The position numbers and the translations under genes are program-made. 64,000 nt of DNA from Sipunculus nudus (taxonomy: Eukaryota > Annelida > Sipuncula > Golfingiida > Sipunculidae), in the NCBI GenBank assembly GCA_026874595.1, contig CM049319.1, positions 19,889,601 through 19,953,600 of the forward strand. Reading direction: 5' to 3'. Positions 47,371 to 58,639 of this stretch are shown piece after piece; position 1 is the stretch's first letter; every line of letters begins with the position of its first letter. Below the pieces are notes generated by a model. That model did no database searches. It was not told the origin of the DNA and saw nothing but the letters and a program-made list of their open reading frames with translations.

Positions 47371-47982
47371 GGTGCACCTTTCGGGGGTTCCTCGGTGGTA
47401 TGAACTAGTAAAGTGGACGATTAAATGAAGAGGACCCGCAGGTGCAGTAGTTACCGGGTCTGGATAAAATCAGGATATACAATGAGAGGAAGTGTATGAT
47501 ACTGCCCTGTCACAGAGTCAGAAACCGGGATGGAATTCTGCAGATATGCATACTTACTTAAGCTAGCATTAAAAAAAATGGAGACGGTCACCTTCAACAA
47601 CAACAACAACAAAATAAATAAAACAAAAACGTTCATGTAAGTCTTTATAAAAAAAGCATTTCTAGCTGTGAGATAGTAGTCACACAAACAATTAAACTGC
47701 ATGTGCTGCCGCCTGCGGCGGTTGGTTGCACTTCGTAAACGCTAGGTCGCTTACGGTAATTTATTCATGCTAGGTGCTAAGTGGTAATATATTGATCATA
47801 TTTATCATATAATAATGATCAGGGTACCTAGGCTAAGACGGTTCGGTGATGGTGAAGCACTGGGCATGGATAAGGCACATTATAATTTATTTTTATGTTA
47901 TAAATAAATTATTTACTGTTTACTTGTTTGTTGTGACGAAGATTTGCTGAAATCTTAAATACGTCGATGTGGAGGATCCAAT
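47371..47982. other. Linker within copy 2
   Basis: CATTTCTAGCTGTGAGAT at about 47656 and GAGGATCCAATA at about 47970 match 32950-33000 of copy 1, where they are adjacent to each other and to the promoter-like block. A (CAA)n run lies at 47595-47612. No gene is seen. Confidence 0.5.
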
Positions 47983-48565
47983 ACTAGCCGTGACAACCCG
48001 ACTCAGTAGGCAATAAAAATTGGACTGGTAAGCCTACTTGGGTCGTGATACAAGCAATATCGAGGAATGCATCGCAGTGGTCTTCCATCATGTTGCATTC
48101 GTATTGTGGTAAATAGCCCATAATCTTGACATTATGATACGAATGATGAATAAACACTAGATAATACATGTGAACTCACAACCCAAACTGACACTCCGTC
48201 TCTATGGTAACGACTCGTTTCCTATATCGCGTACAAGTAAGCTGCGTCCAGTAACCCGTGCGGGTCATGCCTGTATTCATGCGGTCAGAAATTCAACAAA
48301 CAAGCCGAGGAGTTTACCAATATGCTAAGAAAAAACGGAACTTATCTCGCTCATGTTTGGTGTAGTTAAGAGGTACACTAAAATGCTAACGATTAGTCTG
48401 GTTTATATCAATTGACAGTGTTCCTGTAGGCCATGAGGTGTTGTCAAAATTTACGAAAATATTTGCATCCTAATGGTGCCTTATAATGCGTTCCTCAGAC
48501 TTAGATTAAAAGGCACTCTGACTGCCAGTAATCTGGTCGTAATGTCAGAGGGCCGACATAGCGCT
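47983..48565 (+). mobile_element. Hairpin-headed non-autonomous element, second copy
   Basis: It starts GCCGTGACAACCCGACTCAG and ends CAGAGGGCCGACATAGC. The head pairs CGACTCAGTAGGC with GCCTACTTGGGTCG across a longer loop. The loop and lower stem differ from the 31938 copy but pairing is kept. The right half shares GTTGTCAAAA, ACGAAAATATTTGCATCCT and GCCTTATAATGCG with the first copy. Confidence 0.6.
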
Positions 48566-49365
48566 AACGGTCTAGGATATATATGCAGCATTACCAGCAA
48601 CCAATTGCAACAGAAACGATTCCAACAGTTTTGAGGTGAGGACAACCTCAAGATCAACGAATAAAAAATCTACATGAATCTAATGAGCGGAACATGTTTT
48701 TAATAAGTTATCACTAATTAGGTATTTAAATAAAGATAAAATGTAGTGATAATTATACCTATATCGCCTAGTTTTCCATACACCTTCATGTGATATTTCA
48801 AATGAAAGGGCTTTTAATTTGCTACCTTAAATTTCATGAAAGATAGAACAGTTTAAGTAAATTTGTATCTTACTGAACACTTGGGTTAATTTTATTCACT
48901 GACGGAATTACCCACTCCCATGCCAAAGTGAGCTGCACAAAATCGGCTCACTTCGGCTAAATGAAATATAAGCGGCTCATAATAAATTCGGTTAATCGGC
49001 TGGCGCCGGCGCAAAATGGCGGCGGCGCTGGGCTCTAATTCAGAGAAATGTGTGAAATTACCCACCAATATTGTAACAAAAGCACCTCCAGCGTTCTAGA
49101 ACTAAAAATACCTCCGAAACAAAATACTATAACTCGACATGGATCCTCCTTTCGGGAAATGGTTGAAACCAGCTTAATTCATTAGATTTTTAATTAAAAA
49201 TATAAATTCATATTTGTGTAAAAATCTGACATAAAGAACCTGAACTACTCAAGTAACATATCAAACAAAAAAAAAACCTTAGCCAAATCCAAACATCGGG
49301 AAAGCATCGTAAAAATCTGTAAGGTTTTCCAAGGGAAGTACAACCATATTTAGCTCAGGTGACTA
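48566..49365. other. Unassigned stretch, no gene seen
   Basis: A GC-rich patch at 48990-49030 (GGCGCCGGCGC, GGCGGCGGCGC) stands in AT-rich DNA. No ORF or motif is recognised. Confidence 0.4.
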
Positions 49366-50620
49366 TCGGTCATCTAAGCTAAAGCGATCACCCTTTGTCC
49401 GTCGTCTGCCGGACGTTCACATTGCTCAAATCGTAACCGCTTGACATAGAAACTTCTTACTTAATATCCAGGCAGTCTCTTTGTAAACCTCCTTGCATGG
49501 CAGAATTAGCTCACCGACGCATGTTAGTGTTCTGGGACAGGAAAACAAACATTTTGCACTCAACCCAACAGAGAAACATTGTGCATCACCTGCACGAATA
49601 CCATTGTTAACGTGTTAACCTTTGGCCAGCCAACTTTACAGAAATCTTGCAGACACAATTGGCAAATTTGAACATTTTGGGCTGTTGATATATGAAAAAT
49701 ATACTTTCAATATCTCAATGATGATTGCATCGATCTTTCTGTAACTCGGTATGCTTGTTGATCATGGATACCCCTTTCAATTGTGCAAGACAGGTGTCGC
49801 AATCTACATTTTCGTAATTTTTTTGGCGGATTTTTAATAATAGTTTTCACAATTAGATTTTGGGTGGACATATCACAATCGTAGCCCCGAATGCTTTACA
49901 TTTAATGCACAGATTGAAAAACCGTGAATCATTTACATATTTGTCTCTATCACCATGGAAAATTTGAAGAAAATCTGATCATCGAGTTCTAATCTGCTGC
50001 ACACTTTAAATAAGATGTCTCAGATAATGTTACCTGGTATATTTGTTAAATTCGTTAAGCACGATGATTATGGATACCCTTTTAGCTGTGCATAACTGGT
50101 GATGCAATCTACAATTTCTGTACAATTTTTGTACACTGAAGTTCCAGCCTTCCGTTAAAAAAGCACGAATCTTAACCGCTCCAACTAGAAACTTATTACT
50201 AAATGTCCATTTAGGTCCTTTGAAAATCTCTGTATATAAAGAACATTAGGCCACTGTGACCTATTTTCTGCGAGTAACATGCAATCTGTGTGTATAAGCA
50301 CTTAAATAATCAGACTTGTGTTAATGTTCTACACAACAACAAAAATATTGGCACTCAAAAAAGCAAAGGAAACGTACACCATCTGCACATTTATCATTGT
50401 TAACTTGATAAACTGAAGAAAATTAGCCAAGCAAGTTCTTCAGAACTATTGCGGGCATAATTGCTAAATTGTTGCACTCACAATAGAAAATTGAATGAAT
50501 TCTTCACAACTTCCAAAGGCACAAATGCAAAAATACTAAAATGACAGCAAACTAAGTTGATATAATTTCTCAGTGTCAGCGATCAGCTGAGGATCATGGC
50601 CCCTGGGTCACGTGAAATGC
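49366..50620 (+). repeat. Dispersed repeat of mollusc style
   Basis: It opens TTTAGCTCAGGTGAC with CCCTTTGTCCGTCGTCTGCC (49391-49410) and ends near ATCAGCTGAGGATCATGGCC, CCTGGGTCACGTGA (50582-50612). Inner blocks (CGTAACCGCTTGACATAGAAA at 49433, CTTAACCGCTCCAACTAGAAA at 50170) repeat about 740 bp apart. Non-coding. Confidence 0.6.
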
Positions 50621-51289
50621 TTAAAAAAGGATGAAATAACAGAGCTTATGCACAACTGGCATTGTTACCCTCATGGCTTTACTAACAAAAAGCGAACGGC
50701 ATTATAATTATATTTAAAGTAAAATTCACTTATATATCAAACTGTTGGAGTTGTGAACATTTTCTGTATAAAATATTTAAGGTTTGGTGTCATCCATCAA
50801 AACCACACCAGTCATTTCGCTTCTTGTTTCAAAAGTCAAAGCAAAACATGGCTACTGTGTAAACAGTGCTCAGGTTCATTTCTCATTTGCTATAACTAAT
50901 GAATACCAAAAGGAACACATTAGGGCATTTGAAAATGTTTAACGTTATAAATGTCAGTTGCTGTAACACTCTTGATAAATTAACTTCAGTGGAACCTCAA
51001 ATTGGAATAGAAGCATGTCATCTACAACGTAAAATTGATTAAGGGAACCTTGAAAAGAATATAGCTAACCAGACATAAAAACCGCCAGGATTTATAATAT
51101 TTATCAGATATACATGTCAATAGGCAGTTTTAGATATGGTTCTCCTACCTGGATTTATGTAGATTTTTAGTATGTTAATCAGGAAATGTTTCTGAAAAGA
51201 AATCCACTAGAATTATATCTGTTGCAATTTGTGGCGGGTAGGCTGTGTATATTCGGAGATAGGCTAAACTATAAGCCAATGCCTGCTGT
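50621..51289. other. Unassigned AT-rich stretch
   Basis: No gene, RNA or bounded repeat is seen. Confidence 0.5.
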
Positions 51290-51790
51290 CTTGCGCGTAT
51301 AAAAACTGCCCACTTCGCGGCCGGGAGAAATCCATATTTGAGTTATCAGAATAGACGGCGATGGTTACAGCGCATAGATAATAGTAACTACTATAACTAT
51401 ACCACAGCGTCACCAGGGGTGCGACTGACTGGACAAAACCATTACTTTACAGGACTTTTCCATAAACGTAAGTAAATTTATATGTAATCAACTATCTAGG
51501 ACCATCCAGATCACATCAGCTAATTACATGCATGTTACTTACAGTTTTTCTTTTAATTTTAATTTAGTGGAGATGACAGCCTCCATTTTAATACGGCATG
51601 GTTTAACTAGGTACAATGATCATCTGCAGAATTCCGTTCCGGTTCCGGACTACGTTACAGGGCAGTGCAACATGTATATCCTGGCATGAACCAGGCTCTG
51701 TGTATACCGCACCGTATACTGGGTGCGTAATCTTCCCTTTTCTGAGTCATTTCACCTGGGAACCTCCTAAAGGCGCACTCGTCCTGAAGA
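51290..51790 (+). repeat. Promoter-like conserved block, copy 2
   Basis: Partner of 32990-33480. This copy keeps TATAAAAA at 51298-51305 and a GTAAGT donor-like site at 51478-51483. The 3' half overlaps a 92-codon frame (51616-51894) that is not open in the other copy, so coding is unlikely. Confidence 0.6.
51298..51305 (+). promoter_or_regulatory. Candidate TATA box
   Basis: TATAAAAA sits 180 bp upstream of a GTAAGT splice-donor-like site, both inside a block conserved between two loci. Transcription is not shown by the sequence. Confidence 0.3.
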
Positions 51791-53315
51791 CTTCACGTCA
51801 CGCCTCAGGCGCAGCCGGTTACCATTTGATCATTATATACTTTCTGATCATTACTAAAGTAGGTCTATTCAGCGCTCGAGAGGAAGGGATATAAAATACG
51901 GTTTGGTATGGGTCCTCCTTTTCTAATACAATACGGAATGCCATATTGTCGATAAGATTGCGATACATATTGTCGATAAGCTCTATCTTTCATCATGTGT
52001 TATTTTGTGAATAATAGACCGTAGGATACTTTTACATACACTTGATATTAAATATACTAAAATATTAGTTTATTTAGAAAATCCCGTTAGTTTAATGTAT
52101 ATTACACCATTTTGAGCTGGAAAGCCGTAATTACTTCCAAAGATTTTTAAACCCTTTCGCCCCTGAGCACTCTGTACTCATTTTAGGATTTTCAAAGTAT
52201 AATAGGCCTTACTGTTTCCGGGCATGAATTTTTTTATACTTTTTTCATACTTTTTTCAGGAATTTTTATTTGTTTATATTTTTTTATTCTAAAACCATCA
52301 TCTTCTACTGGTGATTGCAGGCTATTTACTTGAACTAAGTGAATGCTGTAGATATGCTCTGTCAATATTTCAAAATAATGTCATTGTAACAGCGATGATT
52401 GCTTTTCTGTCATCTAGCCAATGTTTTGCAAAATCACTAGATATATGAAATACTTTATATATATATCATTGTAACATACAAAACGGTTATGGAGAAATTT
52501 ATATCAAAATAAGGTTATGCTTCTTTTGTTAATCGGGTAAATAGTGGGCAACATCCCACAAAATAAAAATTGAATATCAGGTGTAATATATGATAAGAAG
52601 AATGGGAAGTTTTGTTTTTAAATGGGGCTTCCGCATGTAAAGACAAAAAAAATGTGGGAAATTCAGTATGGCATATGAACGAGTAATTATATTTGAATAG
52701 AAAGTTGTTTAAATTTGGTATCACAGAAACCCGTAATTGCAGATACATTTACTTTTCCTAACGGACGTCTATTTTTAGATGTAACGCAGTCTAGTCATCA
52801 CTTCAAGGAACCATCGGTTTTTATAACATATCACCAGATTAAATACTTGAGAAATTTATTATCCTTGGTGTACCAAAAAGACATTATAAGAAAGGGAATA
52901 AAATATTCCGACATGTAAAAGATATCATGTATAAGACAAATGAGAGATGTATGCTTAGTATAGAAAACTTTAAAATTTTACATGTGCTATGATAAAAGGC
53001 TAGAATGCTCTAAGGCAGGCAGTAATTAGAGCTAACTTCGGGAATTAACTGAGGAATGAATAAGACAACAGCAACTAGAATGTACATACTTTAAGCAAAC
53101 CATAAAAATAATAATAAAAATATATTCATATCAATGCAAACCAACTTTATTTGTATATAATTTTCTATGTCTATATTTTTGTTTGTCTTTTTTTTTTAAT
53201 ATGTATATATATATATACTATATTATTGTATGTTCATTGTATTTGTTTGTTTCAATTAAAAAAAAAGACCCAGACAGATCTCAAAAACAATAACATGTTA
53301 TGATAACTAACACCT
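51791..53315. other. Unassigned AT-rich stretch
   Basis: Only short motif-free ORFs (52515-52748 minus, 52715-52918 plus). A short (AT)n lies at 53204-53218. No gene is recognised. Confidence 0.45.
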
Positions 53316-53612
53316 TTAGCCGGTCTTTAATCTATCGATTCTTTTTACCGGCCGATTTTTTTTTCTACAAGTCTCGCTGGCAGGTGAGTGTCCGCACATC
53401 TGCCGATTTCTCCTGCACATCACTGAATGTTCCCGACCATCTTGCATGGTCACTTTGATTTCGTCCTCTAAACTGCTATTGTCGTCAAAAGTGCTGAAAG
53501 AATTCTGAAAAAAATCAGCTGAATTTTTGACATTGTCAAGGATTTTCGCAGCCGATATTTCCTGCCGGATTAAAAAAAACACCTCACATCTACCGATCGT
53601 ACCGATCTTTGT
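53316..53612 (-). CDS. Unrecognised open frame, possible exon fragment
   Basis: On the minus strand a frame stays open from at least 53612 to the TAA at 53316; no ATG opens it (the first listed start is GTG at 53582). The composition is protein-like: hydrophobic start, an acidic middle (DDNSSLEDEIKV), then a Cys- and Arg-rich tail (CRRNRQMCGHSPASETCRKK). Base composition is less AT-rich than its flanks. I recognise no family. Short pieces on both sides (CTATCG...TTTTT near 53333 and its mirror near 53620) hint at a small foldback, so chance or a repeat is quite possible. Confidence 0.2.
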   Translation of the reverse strand, partial: TKIGTIGRCEVFFLIRQEISAAKILDNVKNSADFFQNSFSTFDDNSSLEDEIKVTMQDGREHSVMCRRNRQMCGHSPASETCRKKNRPVKRIDRLKTG

Positions 53613-53883
53613 TGGCAGGAAAAAGCGATAGATTGCCGGGAGGGCGGCTTAAAGACAAGCTTGTCAGCGCTCTCTGTTAGTTTGACGCCAATATTTCAAT
53701 GATTTATGACTAAGTGATATGTTTTTTTTTATAATTATACTGCCACGGATACGTGCAAACACGCGTCTTTATTCATCTTGTTCTAAATGCTTCACCCCTG
53801 GTAAAAGCAAATACAGTGTACGTTTAAAGTAATTCGTAAAGTCCTTTTCAATTCCTTTAGACCAGAAAAGTATACATGCAAGG

Positions 53884-53886
<3 letters not shown>

Positions 53887-53962
<76 letters not shown>
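53887..53962. repeat. (AT)n microsatellite
   Basis: Alternating AT with one GT step near 53922. Confidence 0.95.
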
Positions 53963-53965
<3 letters not shown>

Positions 53966-56062
53966 ATATACGTGAGGTATGGTGCTTTCTCCTTATAAAT
54001 GTAATGGTATCAACCTTTTCTTCGTTCTAAAACCGATCATCTTCTCCAGTACACAAGTGGATATAAACGCGCACCAGGCGCGAACTGTGGTGCAAAACAG
54101 AAAGTGCGCCCACAACCTGGTGCACAATTTCACAACTAGAGATTTTCAAGCTTCCAAACGGTGTTTCTTCTGTGATTATATTTTGTGTTTCTTCATCTTT
54201 TTGGGACTGTCACGCATGCGCAAGACTGGACCTCACGCAGATTTGTTATAGTAAACAAGCCACAAGGGAACTGTGTTTACTCTGTGTTGGAGATAGCAAG
54301 TTTGCATGCAGGGATGGTTTTGTTGGGATATGTTTGAATTCAGCCAAACTGAACTAGCAGTGTAATATAATTGATATATTTTTGGAATTGCTTATATACC
54401 TTGAAGCCTGAAAGCTAAATGGCATATGTATTGATGAAATCTGCATTAATTTTACTTTACTACGATCGATATTAAAGAAAGGTGTATCGCATGAGATGTC
54501 ACCTTAAAACACGCCACCCGTAAATAATGTGTTGTTTTTAGGTATTGATACCGGTGTAGAGGCTGACAATGTACAAAGCACTTACAGAGTTTCATACCGC
54601 ATTACCCTAAGGAGAGAAAGATGCCATGACGCATGTAATCCTTCCCTTCTCCATTTCACATTTCTATCGATCAAACATTGTGCAGCATGTAGACATGGGT
54701 AATTGACTGATTCCTATTTTATCTGCTCCAGCTGTTGGGTAAATGAAGAATGGCTGGCTGGCTCTGGGAACTGGTAACGGTCGTAAAGGTGTCCTTGTTG
54801 CTGCTGCTGAATGGCAAGTAATATCTGTCTTTCTGACAGTCTGTTTTTCTGCCTGTCTGTCTGTCTCTCTCTGTCTCTATGTTTCTGCCGATTATAAAAC
54901 TTTTAGTTATAAAAATAATAAACCGTCAATAGATCAATTAATAAATTAATAATAATAATGATGATGATAATAATAATGATGAATATCATAATTATAAAAA
55001 AAATAATAATGATGATGATGATAATTATGATAATAATAATGTTGTCGTTACTATTATTATTATTTAAATTAGTAAAAGTAAAAATAAACATACACAAATA
55101 ACATGATTTCACTGGAGCAGATTTGACAAACAGGATTGCTGCCCTGATTAACTGCCATATTGACAACAATAAAATTCTAAAACTGTCGATTACAAGCCTG
55201 AGTTATCAGTGTTAAGTACTGCAAGAATAGTCAAGGAAACACAAGGGAAACGCGCCAAGGGGTACTTTAAACGTGTGACGTAAAGGTAACCTTTACCCGA
55301 GGCGAGGCGTAGGATTATCGTATTTAAAAAAGATCAAAGGGCTAGCACCAGAATATGTTTCCCTTTCCCCGAGGTAAATTGCATTCCTTTGATTTATACT
55401 TGTTATCTGTTTGAATAAAAACCCAAGAAACCTGTATCTCGAGACTCAACAGAGAAAGGATATGCGGCAGCCTTCAGGACATATCGGTTATTGTAATGAT
55501 AGTAGGCCTGTACTGATTTTTTTTTTTGCTCTGATGCAACTAAGGTACAATTCAATGGAACAATGGAATTGTTTTTAGCAGCAAATATTCTGATAATCCT
55601 GTTTGCAAGTGAGGGCACGAAATAATAATGAATTTTGTAAATATTAAACAAAAATTGATTTCGAATGCAACCAATCTCTTTTGATGGTAATCTGTAAGTA
55701 ACAGCAATAGCTAAGCAAAGCTAGTTTAAGCACAGCTTTAAACTAAGCCGAGCTATGCTCGGGGCGGTCATATATAGCATATGTAGTCACTCTTAACAAA
55801 ATTATCAAACTAGAAACACATGCAAAAAATATATGGTAATTTTTCTTGGTTTTACATATTTTACAAGAATACAATTGTATAATGTTATTCATTGAAAATA
55901 TATCTGTCGCCCCACACTAAAGGAAAATTACCTCCTTGCTAATGAAAACCGAGAGATCGCTCTGACTAACTTCGAGCATGGATGTCCACTACGCAGTTTA
56001 CGGGAAAGGATAATTTATAACTGTAGAAAATGCCCTTATATTGCAGGTTTCACAAATAATGT

Positions 56063-56096
<34 letters not shown>

Positions 56097-57351
56097 ATTT
56101 GCTAATATTTTCCAAAAGTTAGTTGAGCAACGTGTCCCAAGGTTCCCTTGTTTTCATTTTCTTTAATCATTTTGAAAGTAGCGGAATGTTAGGAATGACT
56201 ATCAGGCTTTTTTATCTTTTGTTCTGTTGTGTGAAATAACCATGGATATGTCTATCTGAATTTTACCTTGATATTTTGAACTGAAGTATATTTTTTTAAA
56301 TCTTAAAGTCATATACATTTGAGTTATATCTATGTGAACTTTATTTGAGTAATTAAAATGTGAAAAATACCAACTTAAACACTGCTGAAAAAACTGCTAA
56401 CCGGGAAATACACGGGAATGTGGAAAACACCCACTCAACAACTGCTGAAAAAAGCTAGCAATGCAGGAATACACGGAATGCAGGCATCAGAAAAGAGGGA
56501 AATCTTTCTCAAACAACTCTGACTGTCGCCCTTTTATATGTAGACGTGGGTATCCTTCCATTGTTGGATAACTGTGATGCACTTGTTTGAAACAAGAAAC
56601 ACTAAGGCTTAAAATTCACATTTAATAAAGAAGGTAATAGCTGTCTCGACGTTTGTTAAGGTAAAGATGACTTGATGATTAAATATAAATACAATTTTAC
56701 GTGCTAAAAAAAAGTATGTCATTTTGAGGAAAATATTTGTGGAGGAGTGTACTTTGAGACATTTATACATTTATACGTGTGTTATTGGACCCAACTCTGC
56801 ATGACACATATATATTATAGATCAACCGCAAACCTTGCGTCAATGAAAGGTTTGGACATATCTGTCAATGTCAGAATGCTTTGTTTAGATCTTCCATTGT
56901 GTAAGAGCGTGAGATATGGGATGGTTGCGTGAATCTGAGACTTCATACGTGACACCTGGCATATCTGTTGTCAGCATTGGTATTTACTCATATTAAATTT
57001 GATGAATAGGCTTTACAAACGTTTGCTTTTAGTAATTGCATGCCTTTGTTTGGTCTGGGGTTCCTCCCAGCACAAGGGATTCTTCCTTCGATTTTCCACC
57101 CCATGTTGTAACTGGTGTCAGGAAATGAGGGGATGCATCATTTCTAATGTTTTGGCTTTTGTTATGCTTACGGAATTTCGGGTTATTCAGAAACAAAGTC
57201 CCGAACTAATGTTTATGGGTTTATAATTTAAGTAATACTGCATGTAAGTTGTTGGTAGTTGGTGTGTAGAAAGATGTAAAATTTCATAGGCCCAGGAGTT
57301 CAACTCCCTGATCTGTTACAAGAATAAATTTGCATAGTGAAATTTGCTATA
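53963..57351. other. Unassigned stretch with microsatellites, no gene seen
   Basis: It contains a CTGTCT-type run at 54837-54878, an (AAT/ATG)n field at 54936-55060 and a (CT)n run at 56065-56092. A patch at 56400-56480 repeats ACACGGGAATG(T/C)-like text. ORFs at 53979, 56747 and 56999 show no motif. No splice or RNA gene pattern is recognised. Confidence 0.45.
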
Positions 57352-57894
57352 TAGTCCGGGGACTGAGGGGGGTTCTGTGTGCAATCGCATGTCCCCTTCT
57401 TTTGACTTCTGATCCAGGTAGGACACCTTTAGAGGAGTAAAACAAACTTGGGTAGACATCCTGGATCGCGGGCAGAAAGGGTGAAATTCAAGATGGCGTC
57501 CATACATAACGCGAAAAGTAATCGGGGTAGGGGATTAATTTTGGTGTCTTTGTCTATTTTTTCAGGGTCAAGGAATCTATTGAATCCATTTCCAAGACAG
57601 TAACGTATTTCGTTACGGTGATTTCAATATGGCTGCAAATATGGCCGCCGTACCAAAAATCATACATAACTCAAAAAGTAATTGAGGTAGGGGAATGATT
57701 TTGGTGTCTTTGCCTATGTTTTCAGGGTCAAGAAATCTACTTTTTCTTTATGTCCAAGGAGACATTTTTTATATCAAACATTTAAGACTGATGCCCTGGC
57801 TGACTTTCTGGGTGCTCAAAATTAGATTTGCTGCTTGTAGCTCACAAAATACAGATCACCATGACCCAGTTTAAATTGTTGATGAAAATTTACC

Positions 57895-58215
57895 GTGGAT
57901 GTGATTGTACTTGTATTGTGCTTTTCACATCTGTTTGTGTCAAGTGGACTTAGTGAACTGTGGCTCAGAGGGAAAACTGGAGACAAAAACGGGATATTCC
58001 AATTCATGATCCGACAGGAGAGTCGGCCAGCTTATATTCATGTTCTTCTAGCCATTCATGTCTTGACTGGAAATGGCGTTACTAGCAAATTTGGACCACT
58101 GTGCCAAAGCAACAACAATAAATTGTCTCCAGTATCCTTTCTTAGAGATTTCAGACGGATGAATGGAAATGTACAAGACTGTGCAATGCAGAAAAATACC
58201 TTGTTCAGGTACTAA
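57895..58215 (+). pseudogene. Captured fragment of an 'H-x-LTG' family protein
   Basis: A 106-codon frame in the centre of the foldback element. Readable parts are SGLSELWLRG near residues 16-25, AIHVLTG near 53-59 and TSKFG near 63-67. In many uncharacterised invertebrate proteins a similar order is seen (an LW block, then 'HALTGCDT(V/T)S', often annotated as PIN/FEN1-like). Here the Cys-Asp after LTG reads Asn-Gly, so the presumed metal-binding Asp is lost. The start and end look arbitrary and upstream sequence is satellite. I read it as a piece of another gene or element carried in the foldback. The family call is by memory of motif order and is not certain. Confidence 0.45.
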
Positions 58216-58639
58216 CCCGTGGAAATCATAGCAACTGTCGATGATTTGCGGTACACAATGTAGCATCAACGAACAGGAACTTCACTTCATGATCTACTAC
58301 CAACAAACAATTCTAACCAGGGCCGTACCTTAAAGCATTCTATCAGACATACACTAGTTTCTCTAGCGTTTATGGTCTTGCAGGAAGCAGAGACTTCCCT
58401 GCTTCATATTCTGCAAATTTCAAACAAGTAAAGCGCACCCATGTAAAATCGAAATGTGGAAAGTTGCGCACAGTAAACCTGAATAAGTTATGATGGACTT
58501 GATACCCATTAGATATGAAACTTCCATGCAAAGAGATATGTATTATCCGTTGATATATGTTGATGTCATCAATTTCTTTATATAAAAAACTTATAATCTA
58601 CTATTTGTCAATGTAGCTTGAGTTCTAAGGATGTTACGT

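Larger units (their letters stand above)
35720..51790 (+). repeat. Segmental duplication, copy 2, interrupted
   Basis: This holds the partners of the blocks listed for 26400-33480, in the same order. It is stretched by the G-run repeat (36185-36270), a MITE, the Gmr1-like element and the 35-bp minisatellite (37.3-43.7 kb), and by old repeats at 49-51 kb. The block matching 27420-27640 occurs twice, at 36850-37040 and 43940-44180, on the two sides of the interruption. Confidence 0.7.

Noticed and set aside
51616-51894. 92-codon plus-strand ORF as a conserved gene
   Set aside because: The paralogous block at 33.3-33.5 kb does not keep the frame.
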